A DNA stretch of 64,000 nt from Paenibacillus artemisiicola. GTDB taxonomy: Bacteria > Bacillota > Bacilli > Paenibacillales > Paenibacillaceae. Positions 1 to 8,063 of this stretch are shown piece by piece (within the stretch, counting starts at the first letter, position 1; the number at the start of each line of letters is the position of its first letter). The stretch lies in contig NZ_JAGGDJ010000001.1 of assembly GCF_017652985.1 (NCBI RefSeq), forward strand, positions 682,001 to 746,000, in the 5' to 3' direction. Under the pieces are notes generated by a model. The model did not search any database. It saw nothing but the letters and a program-made list of their open reading frames with translations, and was not told the DNA's origin. The position numbers were made by a program, and so were the translations under genes.

Positions 1-246
1 CTCCGAGGCTAATCGCAGCACTTTCCCGTATAAATTGAATTGAGGCTCGCGAATTTCGAATTGGGTGGTATGAACCCCAACGGCGACGCCGCCAGCACCC
101 GAGGCGATGTAATAGCGGGTTAAGGCGCGCTGACGTTTTTCGTCGAGCTGCCTGTTTTCATCCAAAGCGAGCGGGTGGGCGGGAATGACAAGACCGTCAT
201 GGAGCGCGCGCTGCTGCTCCGCGCTTAGGGGACGATAGCTGGTCAC
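1..246 (-). CDS. DapA-like dihydrodipicolinate synthase family protein (partial, 3' end beyond window)
   Basis: Partial gene running off the left edge; 82 N-terminal codons are visible. The start is a GTG at 246, preceded by an AAAGGGGA ribosome binding site about 12 nt upstream and only 4 nt after the epimerase stop. Visible segments such as IPAHPLALDENRQL and ASGAGGVAVGVHTTQ match the N-terminal TIM-barrel strand of a DapA-like subfamily (class I Schiff-base aldolases/lyases). The catalytic lysine lies outside the window. It is the last visible gene of the Gfo-enolase-epimerase-aldolase operon, where it would be placed to split a 2-keto-3-deoxy sugar acid. That substrate is inference; the family call is fairly secure. 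Confidence 0.75.
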   Translation of the reverse strand, partial: MTSYRPLSAEQQRALHDGLVIPAHPLALDENRQLDEKRQRALTRYYIASGAGGVAVGVHTTQFEIREPQFNLYGKVLRLASE

Positions 247-250
247 GGCT

Positions 251-1249
251 TTAGAACGTCCCCTTTCTTTCTTGGAAGTGAGTCGGCTTGTTCAGCGTCG
301 GTCCGCCGGCTTCCACCCATTCGGCGACCCAATCGATCATTTGCAGCAACGATACGCGCGGGTAACCGAACATCTGCTGGCATTTCGCGGCGTTGTTAAG
401 CAGCGCGCTGTCGGATTCCGTCCCTTCGAAGACGGGCGCGATGCCAAGACGTCTGCCGAATTCCTCCGCCGCCCATCGGATCGATACCGTCTCCGGTCCC
501 GTAACGTTCAGGAATCGGACCGGCGTCTCGCATGCGAGCAAGGAGCGGATGGCGATCTCGTTGGCATCCCCCTGCCAAATAACGTTCGCGTAGCCCATAG
601 CCAGATTGATCGGCTTGCCGGCCTTTACGGATTCGGCGATTTCGAGCAGTACCCCGTAACGCATGTCGATGGCGTAGTTGAGCCGATAGATAACCATCGG
701 GATGCGATGCTTCTTAGCAAAGTATTCAAACACGCGTTCGCGCCCTAGACAGGATTGACCGTATTCCCCCACCGGCGAAGGGGACGTCGCTTCGCTTGCT
801 CCGCCATACCCGACCTGCGTGAACGGATAGACGTTTCCGGAGGAGAACGCGACGATGCGCGACTTCCGATACTTTTCGGCCACCCGGCCGGGCAGATACG
901 CATTCATCGCCCATGTGAACGATTCGTTGCCGGTCGTGCCGAATTTGTTGCCCGCCAAGTAAATGACGTTCGGGACTTCGGGCAGCTTTTGGAGCTGCTC
1001 GTCGTCCAGCAAGTCGCAGGCGATCGTCTGCACGCCATCCGCTTCGAGCTGCTCGCGAAGGCCTTTCTCGGAAAACCGGGATACCCCGATTACGTTTTTG
1101 TCGGCGCCCGTTTCTCTGATCGCGTTGATCAGTAGACGAGCCAAGCTCGGTCCCATCTTCCCTCCGACGCCGAGCAGCACGATATCTCCCTCGATCTTCT
1201 TCAAGTCTGCCAGTAACGCTTCCGACGGATCCGCTAGTTTCGCTTCCAA
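251..1249 (-). CDS. NAD-dependent epimerase/dehydratase family protein
   Basis: Cytoplasmic extended-SDR protein of about 332 residues. The N-terminal Rossmann motif is GVGGKMG (about residues 28-34), and a NVTGPETVSIR segment near residue 250 resembles the C-terminal substrate-binding part of sugar-nucleotide epimerases. At the expected YxxxK site the sequence reads YGQSC, so the catalytic lysine is replaced by Cys. The TTG at 1249 has no ribosome binding site at normal distance. A CTG six codons upstream (1265-1267) lies 8 nt after GGGAGG and would add residues reading NTIEQL, so the true start may be non-AUG at 1267. The gene follows the enolase-family gene by 55 nt and precedes the DapA-like gene by 4 nt. 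Its substrate is unknown. Confidence 0.85.
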   Translation of the reverse strand: MEAKLADPSEALLADLKKIEGDIVLLGVGGKMGPSLARLLINAIRETGADKNVIGVSRFSEKGLREQLEADGVQTIACDLLDDEQLQKLPEVPNVIYLAGNKFGTTGNESFTWAMNAYLPGRVAEKYRKSRIVAFSSGNVYPFTQVGYGGASEATSPSPVGEYGQSCLGRERVFEYFAKKHRIPMVIYRLNYAIDMRYGVLLEIAESVKAGKPINLAMGYANVIWQGDANEIAIRSLLACETPVRFLNVTGPETVSIRWAAEEFGRRLGIAPVFEGTESDSALLNNAAKCQQMFGYPRVSLLQMIDWVAEWVEAGGPTLNKPTHFQERKGTF

Positions 1250-1304
1250 TTGTTCGATGGTGTTCAGTTTCTTTCCCTCCCCAGGGCAGAAGTTTGCCTT
1301 GCGC

Positions 1305-2579
1305 TCAGCTATATTCGCTGCCGCCGAATAGGCCGCCGCTATGCGCGTAGAACTCAGGCAGCAAGCGAAATTGCCCGTCCTTTGCGTTGATCCAGCTGCC
1401 GTCAGGCATAGGATGCTTCTCCTTCATGACTTCCCAATTGACATAGTTTTGTTTGCCATTCGATTCAATCAAGCCCATGGAAAGTCCGGGCACGGGCGGT
1501 AAATGCGCTGCAAGATTCTTATTCCAATCCACCATGATCGGATTTGCGGTCAAGTCCGCGCAGAAGCACGGAATCCCATGCTCGCCGGCTAGCTTCGCGA
1601 CACGCAAACTTACGCTCATCGTCTTGGCCACCGGCTTTAAGGCCATGGCCCCGTATCCCATTTGGATACGTTCCAAAGCATCTTTTTCATCATGCACGCT
1701 TTCATCGCCTGCCACCCGGACCGGCAGATCGGATACATCCACGCGCACATGCTCCGGAAACGGCTCTTCCACCAATAAAATGTGCTCGATCGCCCCGCTG
1801 CGCTCAGCGGCATCCAGCAGTCTCCACAGCAGTTCCTTGCGCTCGTACCGTCCGTTGATGTCGAGATAATAGGCGATTTTTCCATGATCCGTATGCATGC
1901 AGGTCCGGCTCCCGGCAATTCGATGTATCTCCGTCAATCGATGAATATCCCATGCCAGCATTTTCTCGGGGTCGCCGTCCTGGTTCGGATCCGAGCCCAA
2001 TTTGATTTTCAGCACGAAATAACCCTCGTCGAGCAAAGCCTTGACATCCGCCTCCGTCATTCCATAAGAAACGACGGGCGTGCAGGCAAGCCGATCATGC
2101 CGGGCCGACAGCACGGAGCGGTACGCCTCCGGGATCAAGTCTATGAAACGTGAACCGGGTGATTGATGGCCGAGCAGCATCCAAGCCGCATGATCGACGG
2201 GAACGAGCGCGTTCAGCGCAAAGGTAGCTCTGAGCGGGTCCCCGTCCCAAACGCGGTCAGCATATTCATAGGCTTGCGCCGCTAGCGGATCCAACATGTC
2301 CATGGGGGTAGTAAATGACGTGTTGCGGGCTGCCATTAACGCATGGCTTGTAATCTCGTTCATGAATAAATTGCCGCGCTCGTTGCCCCAACGTTTATAG
2401 ACCTTCGGATCGGACCATAGAATGCTCTGGACGCCAAGCCCAACGCCGATGTTTCCTTCCAGATCCTCCATGGACACGATGGTTTGCCAAAGCTCGTTGA
2501 CGTACCCGCCTTTGAAGCCGAATGGCGCAAGCAGCGGTTCTCGCGCAATCGTAAGATTCGCGTTCTTGATCGTGATCAT
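1305..2579 (-). CDS. Enolase-superfamily (mandelate racemase/muconate lactonizing type) protein
   Basis: 424 residues. The start ATG at 2579 follows AAGGGG by 7 nt and sits 1 nt after the preceding stop. The C-terminal barrel shows the superfamily layout: VLKIKLGSD on the second strand (KxK-like), metal-ligand strands around HTDHGK, LLVEEPF and RVAGDES, and the late ADLTANP segment. Such enzymes abstract the alpha proton of a carboxylate, and most sugar-acid members are dehydratases giving 2-keto-3-deoxy acids. Between an oxidoreductase and a DapA-like aldolase, a sugar-acid dehydratase role fits well. The exact substrate cannot be read from the sequence, and an epimerase role is possible. 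Confidence 0.85.
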   Translation of the reverse strand: MITIKNANLTIAREPLLAPFGFKGGYVNELWQTIVSMEDLEGNIGVGLGVQSILWSDPKVYKRWGNERGNLFMNEITSHALMAARNTSFTTPMDMLDPLAAQAYEYADRVWDGDPLRATFALNALVPVDHAAWMLLGHQSPGSRFIDLIPEAYRSVLSARHDRLACTPVVSYGMTEADVKALLDEGYFVLKIKLGSDPNQDGDPEKMLAWDIHRLTEIHRIAGSRTCMHTDHGKIAYYLDINGRYERKELLWRLLDAAERSGAIEHILLVEEPFPEHVRVDVSDLPVRVAGDESVHDEKDALERIQMGYGAMALKPVAKTMSVSLRVAKLAGEHGIPCFCADLTANPIMVDWNKNLAAHLPPVPGLSMGLIESNGKQNYVNWEVMKEKHPMPDGSWINAKDGQFRLLPEFYAHSGGLFGGSEYS

Positions 2580-2580
2580 C

Positions 2581-3504
2581 TTATAGCCCCTTCGCTTTCA
2601 TTCGGTATTGTGCAGCGAACGCTGCCCCTTCGTAACCCGGATCTTCGTCCGATAATTGCTTTAAGGCTACCTCCTGCCCGCCCAGCGACAACGATTTTCT
2701 CGCGGCCACCGCGGCGAGCTCGGCCTCCAGCAGTTGACTGATCGCCGCGGCGGGTCCCGCTTCCCCAGCCAAGTAGGGCAGGCTCGCCTCCAAAAAAGCA
2801 CGATATAATCGGCTGCTATCCGCTTGCAGATGCTTCACCGTATGCTCGGTCACGACCGTCGCATAAAAAGGCAAGTAGCCCTGCGTAGCTCCGACGCTGA
2901 GGAATCCCTTGCGCCCGTCCTTCCATAGAAGCTCAATCTGATGCTGAAGATGCACGCCCGCGGATCGCACGCTTTCGATGCCCGGTCCCATGATGGCCTG
3001 CAGGAAATAAAACGCATGGATGCCGTAATTAAAGTCATCCACGGAGCAGCCCGCGAGTACGGTCACGATCGGATCGCCCGGATCCTGCTGCCGATGCCAA
3101 TCCGCGGCTTCTTCGCAGACGCTTAACGATGAACCTCCCGTAATACGGACGCCGCTGCGTTCCCACTCCAGGAGCTGCCGGATGTCGCGGATGTTTCCTG
3201 CCATAGGCTTATCGATCAATACGGCTTTACCCGCCTCGACGAACGGACGCGCACGTTCGACATGCAAATCCCAATCCACGCTATGGATCATGACCGCGTC
3301 TACGATTGGAGCCATTTCTTCCAGCGATTCGCAAATAACGTTGATGTTGTGCTTCTTGGCGAATTGAGAGGCATAACCGGATTCATGCACGGTTCCCCCA
3401 TCAAATACCGCGATCACCTGATGGCCTAATTCCTTGATGATCGGCACCCAATTGCCCGGATGCGACGTGTCCAGATCTACGATTCCGATTCGCAGCGGCT
3501 GCAT
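2581..3504 (-). CDS. Gfo/Idh/MocA family oxidoreductase
   Basis: 307 residues from an ATG at 3504 that follows GGGAGG by 7 nt; an ATG five codons earlier overlaps that ribosome binding site and is less likely. The N-terminus is a Rossmann NAD(P) domain (RIGIVDLDTSHPGNW), followed by the family EKP-type motif seen here as IDKPMAG. The C-terminal half matches the alpha/beta dimerisation and substrate domain. Members oxidise or reduce sugars, inositols and amino sugars. It is the first gene of a tight operon (1 nt gap to the enolase-family gene), downstream of the 3572-3594 palindrome, so it probably makes the first oxidation of a sugar taken into this pathway. Confidence 0.85.
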   Translation of the reverse strand: MQPLRIGIVDLDTSHPGNWVPIIKELGHQVIAVFDGGTVHESGYASQFAKKHNINVICESLEEMAPIVDAVMIHSVDWDLHVERARPFVEAGKAVLIDKPMAGNIRDIRQLLEWERSGVRITGGSSLSVCEEAADWHRQQDPGDPIVTVLAGCSVDDFNYGIHAFYFLQAIMGPGIESVRSAGVHLQHQIELLWKDGRKGFLSVGATQGYLPFYATVVTEHTVKHLQADSSRLYRAFLEASLPYLAGEAGPAAAISQLLEAELAAVAARKSLSLGGQEVALKQLSDEDPGYEGAAFAAQYRMKAKGL

Positions 3505-3546
3505 GCGTTTGCCTCCCATTCCGGGCTCTAACCTGTCGATGCCTTA

Positions 3547-3594
3547 ACCTTAACAAGGCCTTCCAGGAAATAAAAGTGCTAGATCTGCACTTTT
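3547..3594 (-). promoter_or_regulatory. Palindromic operator with -10-like element upstream of the Gfo-enolase-epimerase operon
   Basis: Inverted repeat at 3572-3594: AAAAGTGCT, spacer AGATC, TGCACTTTT (8 of 9 arm positions pair). On the minus strand a TTAAGGT sequence (3553-3547) lies 18 nt downstream, and the start codon of the oxidoreductase is 68 nt from the palindrome. The same arrangement recurs at 11075-11122 and 24256-24303. The spacing puts the palindrome over and just upstream of the -35 position, which lacks a consensus, as expected for an activator-dependent promoter. The rest of the 300-nt intergenic region up to 3804 shows no other gene; the plus-strand promoter of the beta-helix gene must also lie here but I cannot place it. 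Confidence 0.65.
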
Positions 3595-3804
3595 CTCTAC
3601 TGCCGGCACGGTATGGGCGGAAATTTCGCGAATCGCCCCGTCTTCAAGAGCACGACCGGCAAATTCCCGCGGTGCACAAAAGTATAGATTATGCAGCTCG
3701 ATACAAGAGGAAAGTACGGATATTGGACTATATATTATTTGGCGAATTGATAAGTTAGAAGTATGGATAATGTCCATGACCACTTATCGAGGAGGCATTG
3801 CGTA

Positions 3805-6800
3805 ATGCGAACAAAAACGAGGCTTGGCTTTGGCTTAGCGTTAACGTTGACGCTTGGCTTAATCGGCGATTTGCTGCCCGCGCCAAGCGTATTCGCCGCT
3901 GAAACGACGACCTACTACGTGGCTGCGAACGGAAGCGACTCCGCAGCGGGGGATTCAGAGGCGGCCCCCTTCAAAACCATCAATAAATGCGCCCAAATCA
4001 TGCAGGCCGGCGATACGTGCATCATCGCATCGGGTACATACCGAGAGACGGTTACTCCGGCTGCGTCGGGCACAACCGGTTCCCCCATCACCTTTCAGAC
4101 GGCTCCCGGCGCGAACGTTATTGTAAGCGGTACCGAGCCTATCGGCGGATGGACGCAGCACGCCGGGAATATTTACAAAGCCGATTTATCCTGGAGCCTT
4201 GGAAAAGAAAACCAGCTATTCATGAATAACGGCGCTGCCGTTGCCCCGCTTTGGGAAGCGCGCTGGCCGAATATCGGCGAATACACGCTGCCGGGACTGA
4301 AAGCAGGCGTTGCCACCGCAGATGCAGGATCGGCGACGTCCATCGTGGATGCCAGTTTGACGCAGCCGGCCGACTTCTGGAAGAACGCCTTGGTATGGGA
4401 ACGAGGCGGGAACGCTTACCAAGGCATGACCAGCAAGGTTACGGGCTATAACAGTGCGACGCATACCCTCACGTATGAACCGATTACGGGCGATTACGCG
4501 GAACTTTATCCTCGCCTCGGCAGCACGTATTTCCTCAGCGGCATTCTGGGCGCCTTGGATGCGCCGAACGAGTGGTATGTGGACGAGGCAGCGAAGAAGG
4601 TATACTTGTGGGCGCCGGACGGGGGAATTCCCGCCAACGTCGAGGTCAAGAAGCGCCTGACGGCCTTTAATTTGAACGGAAAATCAAATATTGTCTTGCA
4701 GGGGATCCATACCTTTGCCGCCAACATTACGATGAACGGTTCAAGCCATAACGTGTTGGACGGCATTCAGGCTGATTACGTATATTTTTCTAATTTCTCC
4801 CAGAATACGACGAATCCGGATCAGCTCAACGGCGGAGTCAGCATCGTTGGCGACAACAACGAGATCAAGAACAGTACGATCGCCTATTCCTCGGGAACAT
4901 TAATCAATATCGAGGGGAACGGCAACCGCATCGTGAACAACGTCATTCATGACGGCAGCTACATGGCCTCCTACGATCCGTTGATCAAGCTTTCGAGCGG
5001 CACCGGCAACCTGATCAGCCGCAACGAGATTCGCGGTTCCGGAAGATTCAACATCTATTGGCGGTCGGGCAGCGGAGAGATTTCTTATAACGATATTTCT
5101 GAAGGCATGTGGCTTTCCCGTGACGGCGCGCTGCTCTATAGCTGGGGCCTCGATATGGGTAACAGCAACATTCACCATAACCTGATTCACGACAGCAAGG
5201 GCTCCGATATGAGCGTCGGCCTCTATTTTGATAATTACGCGAACAACGTCGTCGCCCATCATAACGTCATCTACAACAACGACGTGGGAATTCAGCTCAA
5301 TACGCCGGGCAATTACAGACTCGTCTATAACAACACGGTCGTGAACAATACGACCGGCAGCGCGGGATTTTGGGGATCCCCGCCTTATAATCAGGAGTTG
5401 TTCGGATCGCGGGTGTTCAATAACATCTTCACGAACAGCGTCTCTTTAACGGCCGACACGGCGAACGGGTACAATACGACGTCGAGCGTCGGCGTAAACT
5501 TCGTGAATCCCGCGTCGAACGACTTCCGGTTGAAAGCCAGTTCAACGGCAATCAACGCAGGGGCGATCATCAAGGGAATTACGGACGGTTACGCAGGTCC
5601 GGCTCCGGATGCGGGCGCTTATGAATTCGGCGGGACCGATTGGCAGGCAGGGCCGGATTGGGTCCATCCTCCAAACGCGGTCTACGTCCCCGTCGACACG
5701 TCTTATATGAATCTTATCCAGAACAGCGGCTTTTACGGCAATACGGATAAGTGGCTGAAATGGACGACGAACGGCACCACCGACGTCCAGCAAGTGCCCG
5801 CCTCTCCCGACTGGCAGGTGAGAGGAAGACAATTCCGTTTGAAGCTGGGGCCGGGCGGAGCCGGCGTGGAGCAAAAAATCACGGGTCTTAAGCCGGACAC
5901 CGACTATAAATTCGTGGCTTGGGTGTACAACGAGCCTGGCGAATCTATCGTTCTCGGCGTATTCAATTACGGCGGCAACGCCATCGATATCACTTCGAAG
6001 GATACGCAGTTCGTTCGCAAAGAGATTACGTTCCGAACAGGCCCTGCGAATACGGATGCCAGAGTGCGCATCTATAAACCGGCATCGGCAACGGGCATTT
6101 CGTACGCGGACGATACCGGACTCATCGAAAACACCCCGTTCGATTCCGGCGTTAGCCAAAGCCTTCTGAAGGACGTACAGTTCTCGTCTCCGACGAATCT
6201 GTTCACGGTCGGACAGGAAGGAACGCTGAGTCTAACAGGGACGCTGCAGAACGGCTCGCCGGCGGATCTCTCCGCAGCCGACGTCCAGGTCGTTTCCAGC
6301 GATCCCCAGGTTCTCCGCATCGATGGCGTAAGCAAGGGTGCCGCTTCGATAACGGCCCTGTCGGAAGGTCAAGTCACCTTATCGGCGACCGTCTCGATGG
6401 ACGGGATTACCAAAGCGGCTACGCAGATCTTGACGGTCTTCCCTACCGGAGGAACGGATACCGGCTCGACGGGTTGGACGGTAAAGCAATACGGCCCCCA
6501 CAGCAAGGGCTTCGTCTCGGTCGGTACCGATGCCAGCTACTCGCTTGTCGGCGTCGGGGATAATGTTTGGGACAAATCGGATGATTTCGTATTCCTTAGC
6601 AAAAACGTTCATTTATCCGACCCCAATAGTAAAGTCACGCTGACGGCGACGATCGATGCCTTTGATTTTCCGGATCCGGCTTCGGTCGGCTTAATGATGC
6701 GCGCCAAGGATACGGCGGATTCGAAGCATGTTCAGTTCCGCACGGACGGCACCGGCAAAGTGCTCCGATACGTATTCCGCAACGACGAAAGCATCTTGGA

Positions 6801-7920
6801 CGCACAGAAGCCTCCGGCCGAGCAGCAATACTGGGGATCGGCGACAGGACTGCTTCTGGACTATGCGGGCAAGAGCATCGGCGCCCCGTTCCGGATGAAG
6901 CTGGTCAAGGAAGGCAGCACGGTTACAGGCTATTACTATAAAGATTCGGGGTGGCAGTCCATCGGTTCCGCGAACGTGGAATTCGACGGACCCGATTTCC
7001 TGGCCGGCATCGGGCTGTTCTCGGGAAGCGGAAAGCCGCCGGTCAAGGCGGTCATCTCGCAGCTGGACGTACAAACGGAAGAAGTCCTTTCCTCCGTTTC
7101 GATGACGGCGGACAGCATGTATCTGGGAGCCGAATCCTCGGCTGCGCTGACGGTGACGGGCTCCGCATCCGACGGAAAGCAAACGGATTTGAGCCAGGCG
7201 ACGATCGTATACGAAAGCGATGATCCTGCGGTCGCGATCGTCGATGGCAATGGCATCGTAACCGCGACCGGAGAAGGCATTACCTCGGTTCATGCTTCGG
7301 TTACGCTCGCAGGCGTCACGAAAGAAGCGAATGTCTCGTTCCTTGCGGACTTGACGCCTCCTTCTACGATCGCCGAAGCCGTAGACGGTACGCATACCTC
7401 AGTTGCCCTCTTGGCGATCGACAATCTGTCCGGCATCGCGAGAACCGAATACCGAATCGGCGACAGCGGGAACTGGAGCACCTATTCCGGTCTTATCTCG
7501 CTTGAGCGCGGCGTCACTCAAACGGTACAGTATCGTTCCACCGATAAAGCGGGCAATGCGGAGGCCGTCCAATCCATCGTCATCGGCCTTGACCGAACGC
7601 CTCCGACGTTGACCGTGACGCTGGACAAAACATCGCTTTGGCCGGCCAACCATAAGATGGTCCCCGTCCAAGCCACCTTGAACGCAAGCGATGCGGAATC
7701 CGGGGTTGCTTCGATTATCTTGACCTCCATCACTTGCAGCGACCCTAACGCCAGCGCCAACGATATTCAAGCGCAAATCGGGACTTCTGCTGCGACGTTC
7801 AGCCTGCGCGCCGAGAAGGATCGCAGCTATACCATCCTTTACACGGTTACCGATAACGCGGGCAATGAAACCGTCGTGACCAGCGTTGTCACCGTTCCCC
7901 ATGACCAGTCCGGCAATTAA
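3805..7920 (+). CDS. Secreted right-handed parallel beta-helix protein with Ig-like and lectin-like domains
   Basis: 1371 residues from an ATG at 3805, 8 nt after GAGGAGG. Residues 1-32 form a Sec signal peptide ending SVFA before AETT. About 35-610 is a parallel beta-helix of the polysaccharide lyase / glycosidase type, opening with YYVAANGSDS and rich in N-x-I/V-x-N rungs. About 636-775 looks like a carbohydrate-binding beta-sandwich. About 785-882 and 1095-1182 are bacterial Ig-like (Big_2-type) repeats. About 890-1090 is a concanavalin-like (DUF1349/laminin G-like) domain, and the C-terminus carries two more Ig-like modules beginning TPPST and TPPTL. No sortase signal or S-layer domain is seen. 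It is the only clearly secreted candidate polysaccharide-degrading enzyme in region A; lyase versus hydrolase cannot be decided. Confidence 0.85.
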   Translation: MRTKTRLGFGLALTLTLGLIGDLLPAPSVFAAETTTYYVAANGSDSAAGDSEAAPFKTINKCAQIMQAGDTCIIASGTYRETVTPAASGTTGSPITFQTAPGANVIVSGTEPIGGWTQHAGNIYKADLSWSLGKENQLFMNNGAAVAPLWEARWPNIGEYTLPGLKAGVATADAGSATSIVDASLTQPADFWKNALVWERGGNAYQGMTSKVTGYNSATHTLTYEPITGDYAELYPRLGSTYFLSGILGALDAPNEWYVDEAAKKVYLWAPDGGIPANVEVKKRLTAFNLNGKSNIVLQGIHTFAANITMNGSSHNVLDGIQADYVYFSNFSQNTTNPDQLNGGVSIVGDNNEIKNSTIAYSSGTLINIEGNGNRIVNNVIHDGSYMASYDPLIKLSSGTGNLISRNEIRGSGRFNIYWRSGSGEISYNDISEGMWLSRDGALLYSWGLDMGNSNIHHNLIHDSKGSDMSVGLYFDNYANNVVAHHNVIYNNDVGIQLNTPGNYRLVYNNTVVNNTTGSAGFWGSPPYNQELFGSRVFNNIFTNSVSLTADTANGYNTTSSVGVNFVNPASNDFRLKASSTAINAGAIIKGITDGYAGPAPDAGAYEFGGTDWQAGPDWVHPPNAVYVPVDTSYMNLIQNSGFYGNTDKWLKWTTNGTTDVQQVPASPDWQVRGRQFRLKLGPGGAGVEQKITGLKPDTDYKFVAWVYNEPGESIVLGVFNYGGNAIDITSKDTQFVRKEITFRTGPANTDARVRIYKPASATGISYADDTGLIENTPFDSGVSQSLLKDVQFSSPTNLFTVGQEGTLSLTGTLQNGSPADLSAADVQVVSSDPQVLRIDGVSKGAASITALSEGQVTLSATVSMDGITKAATQILTVFPTGGTDTGSTGWTVKQYGPHSKGFVSVGTDASYSLVGVGDNVWDKSDDFVFLSKNVHLSDPNSKVTLTATIDAFDFPDPASVGLMMRAKDTADSKHVQFRTDGTGKVLRYVFRNDESILDAQKPPAEQQYWGSATGLLLDYAGKSIGAPFRMKLVKEGSTVTGYYYKDSGWQSIGSANVEFDGPDFLAGIGLFSGSGKPPVKAVISQLDVQTEEVLSSVSMTADSMYLGAESSAALTVTGSASDGKQTDLSQATIVYESDDPAVAIVDGNGIVTATGEGITSVHASVTLAGVTKEANVSFLADLTPPSTIAEAVDGTHTSVALLAIDNLSGIARTEYRIGDSGNWSTYSGLISLERGVTQTVQYRSTDKAGNAEAVQSIVIGLDRTPPTLTVTLDKTSLWPANHKMVPVQATLNASDAESGVASIILTSITCSDPNASANDIQAQIGTSAATFSLRAEKDRSYTILYTVTDNAGNETVVTSVVTVPHDQSGN

Positions 7921-8001
7921 GAAGCTTACTGCGAGAACTACGATGACTCGGTACCGATGCATGAATGAACAGGCTCGCTAACGGCTTCTCATTAATCAAA
8001 G

Positions 8002-8045
8002 AAACCCTCCGTCTTCCACAAGGCGGAGGGTTTGCTTTTTGTTTT
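8002..8045 (+). terminator. Rho-independent terminator after the beta-helix gene
   Basis: Ten-bp stem AAACCCTCCG (8002-8011) paired with CGGAGGGTTT (8024-8033), 12-nt loop, then a T-rich tail GCTTTTTGTTTTT. It lies between convergent genes. The minus-strand tail (TTTCTTTG) is weaker, so it may also serve the convergent oxidoreductase gene ending at 8064. Confidence 0.85.
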
Positions 8046-8063
8046 TGGTTTCTTGCCTGCGTG

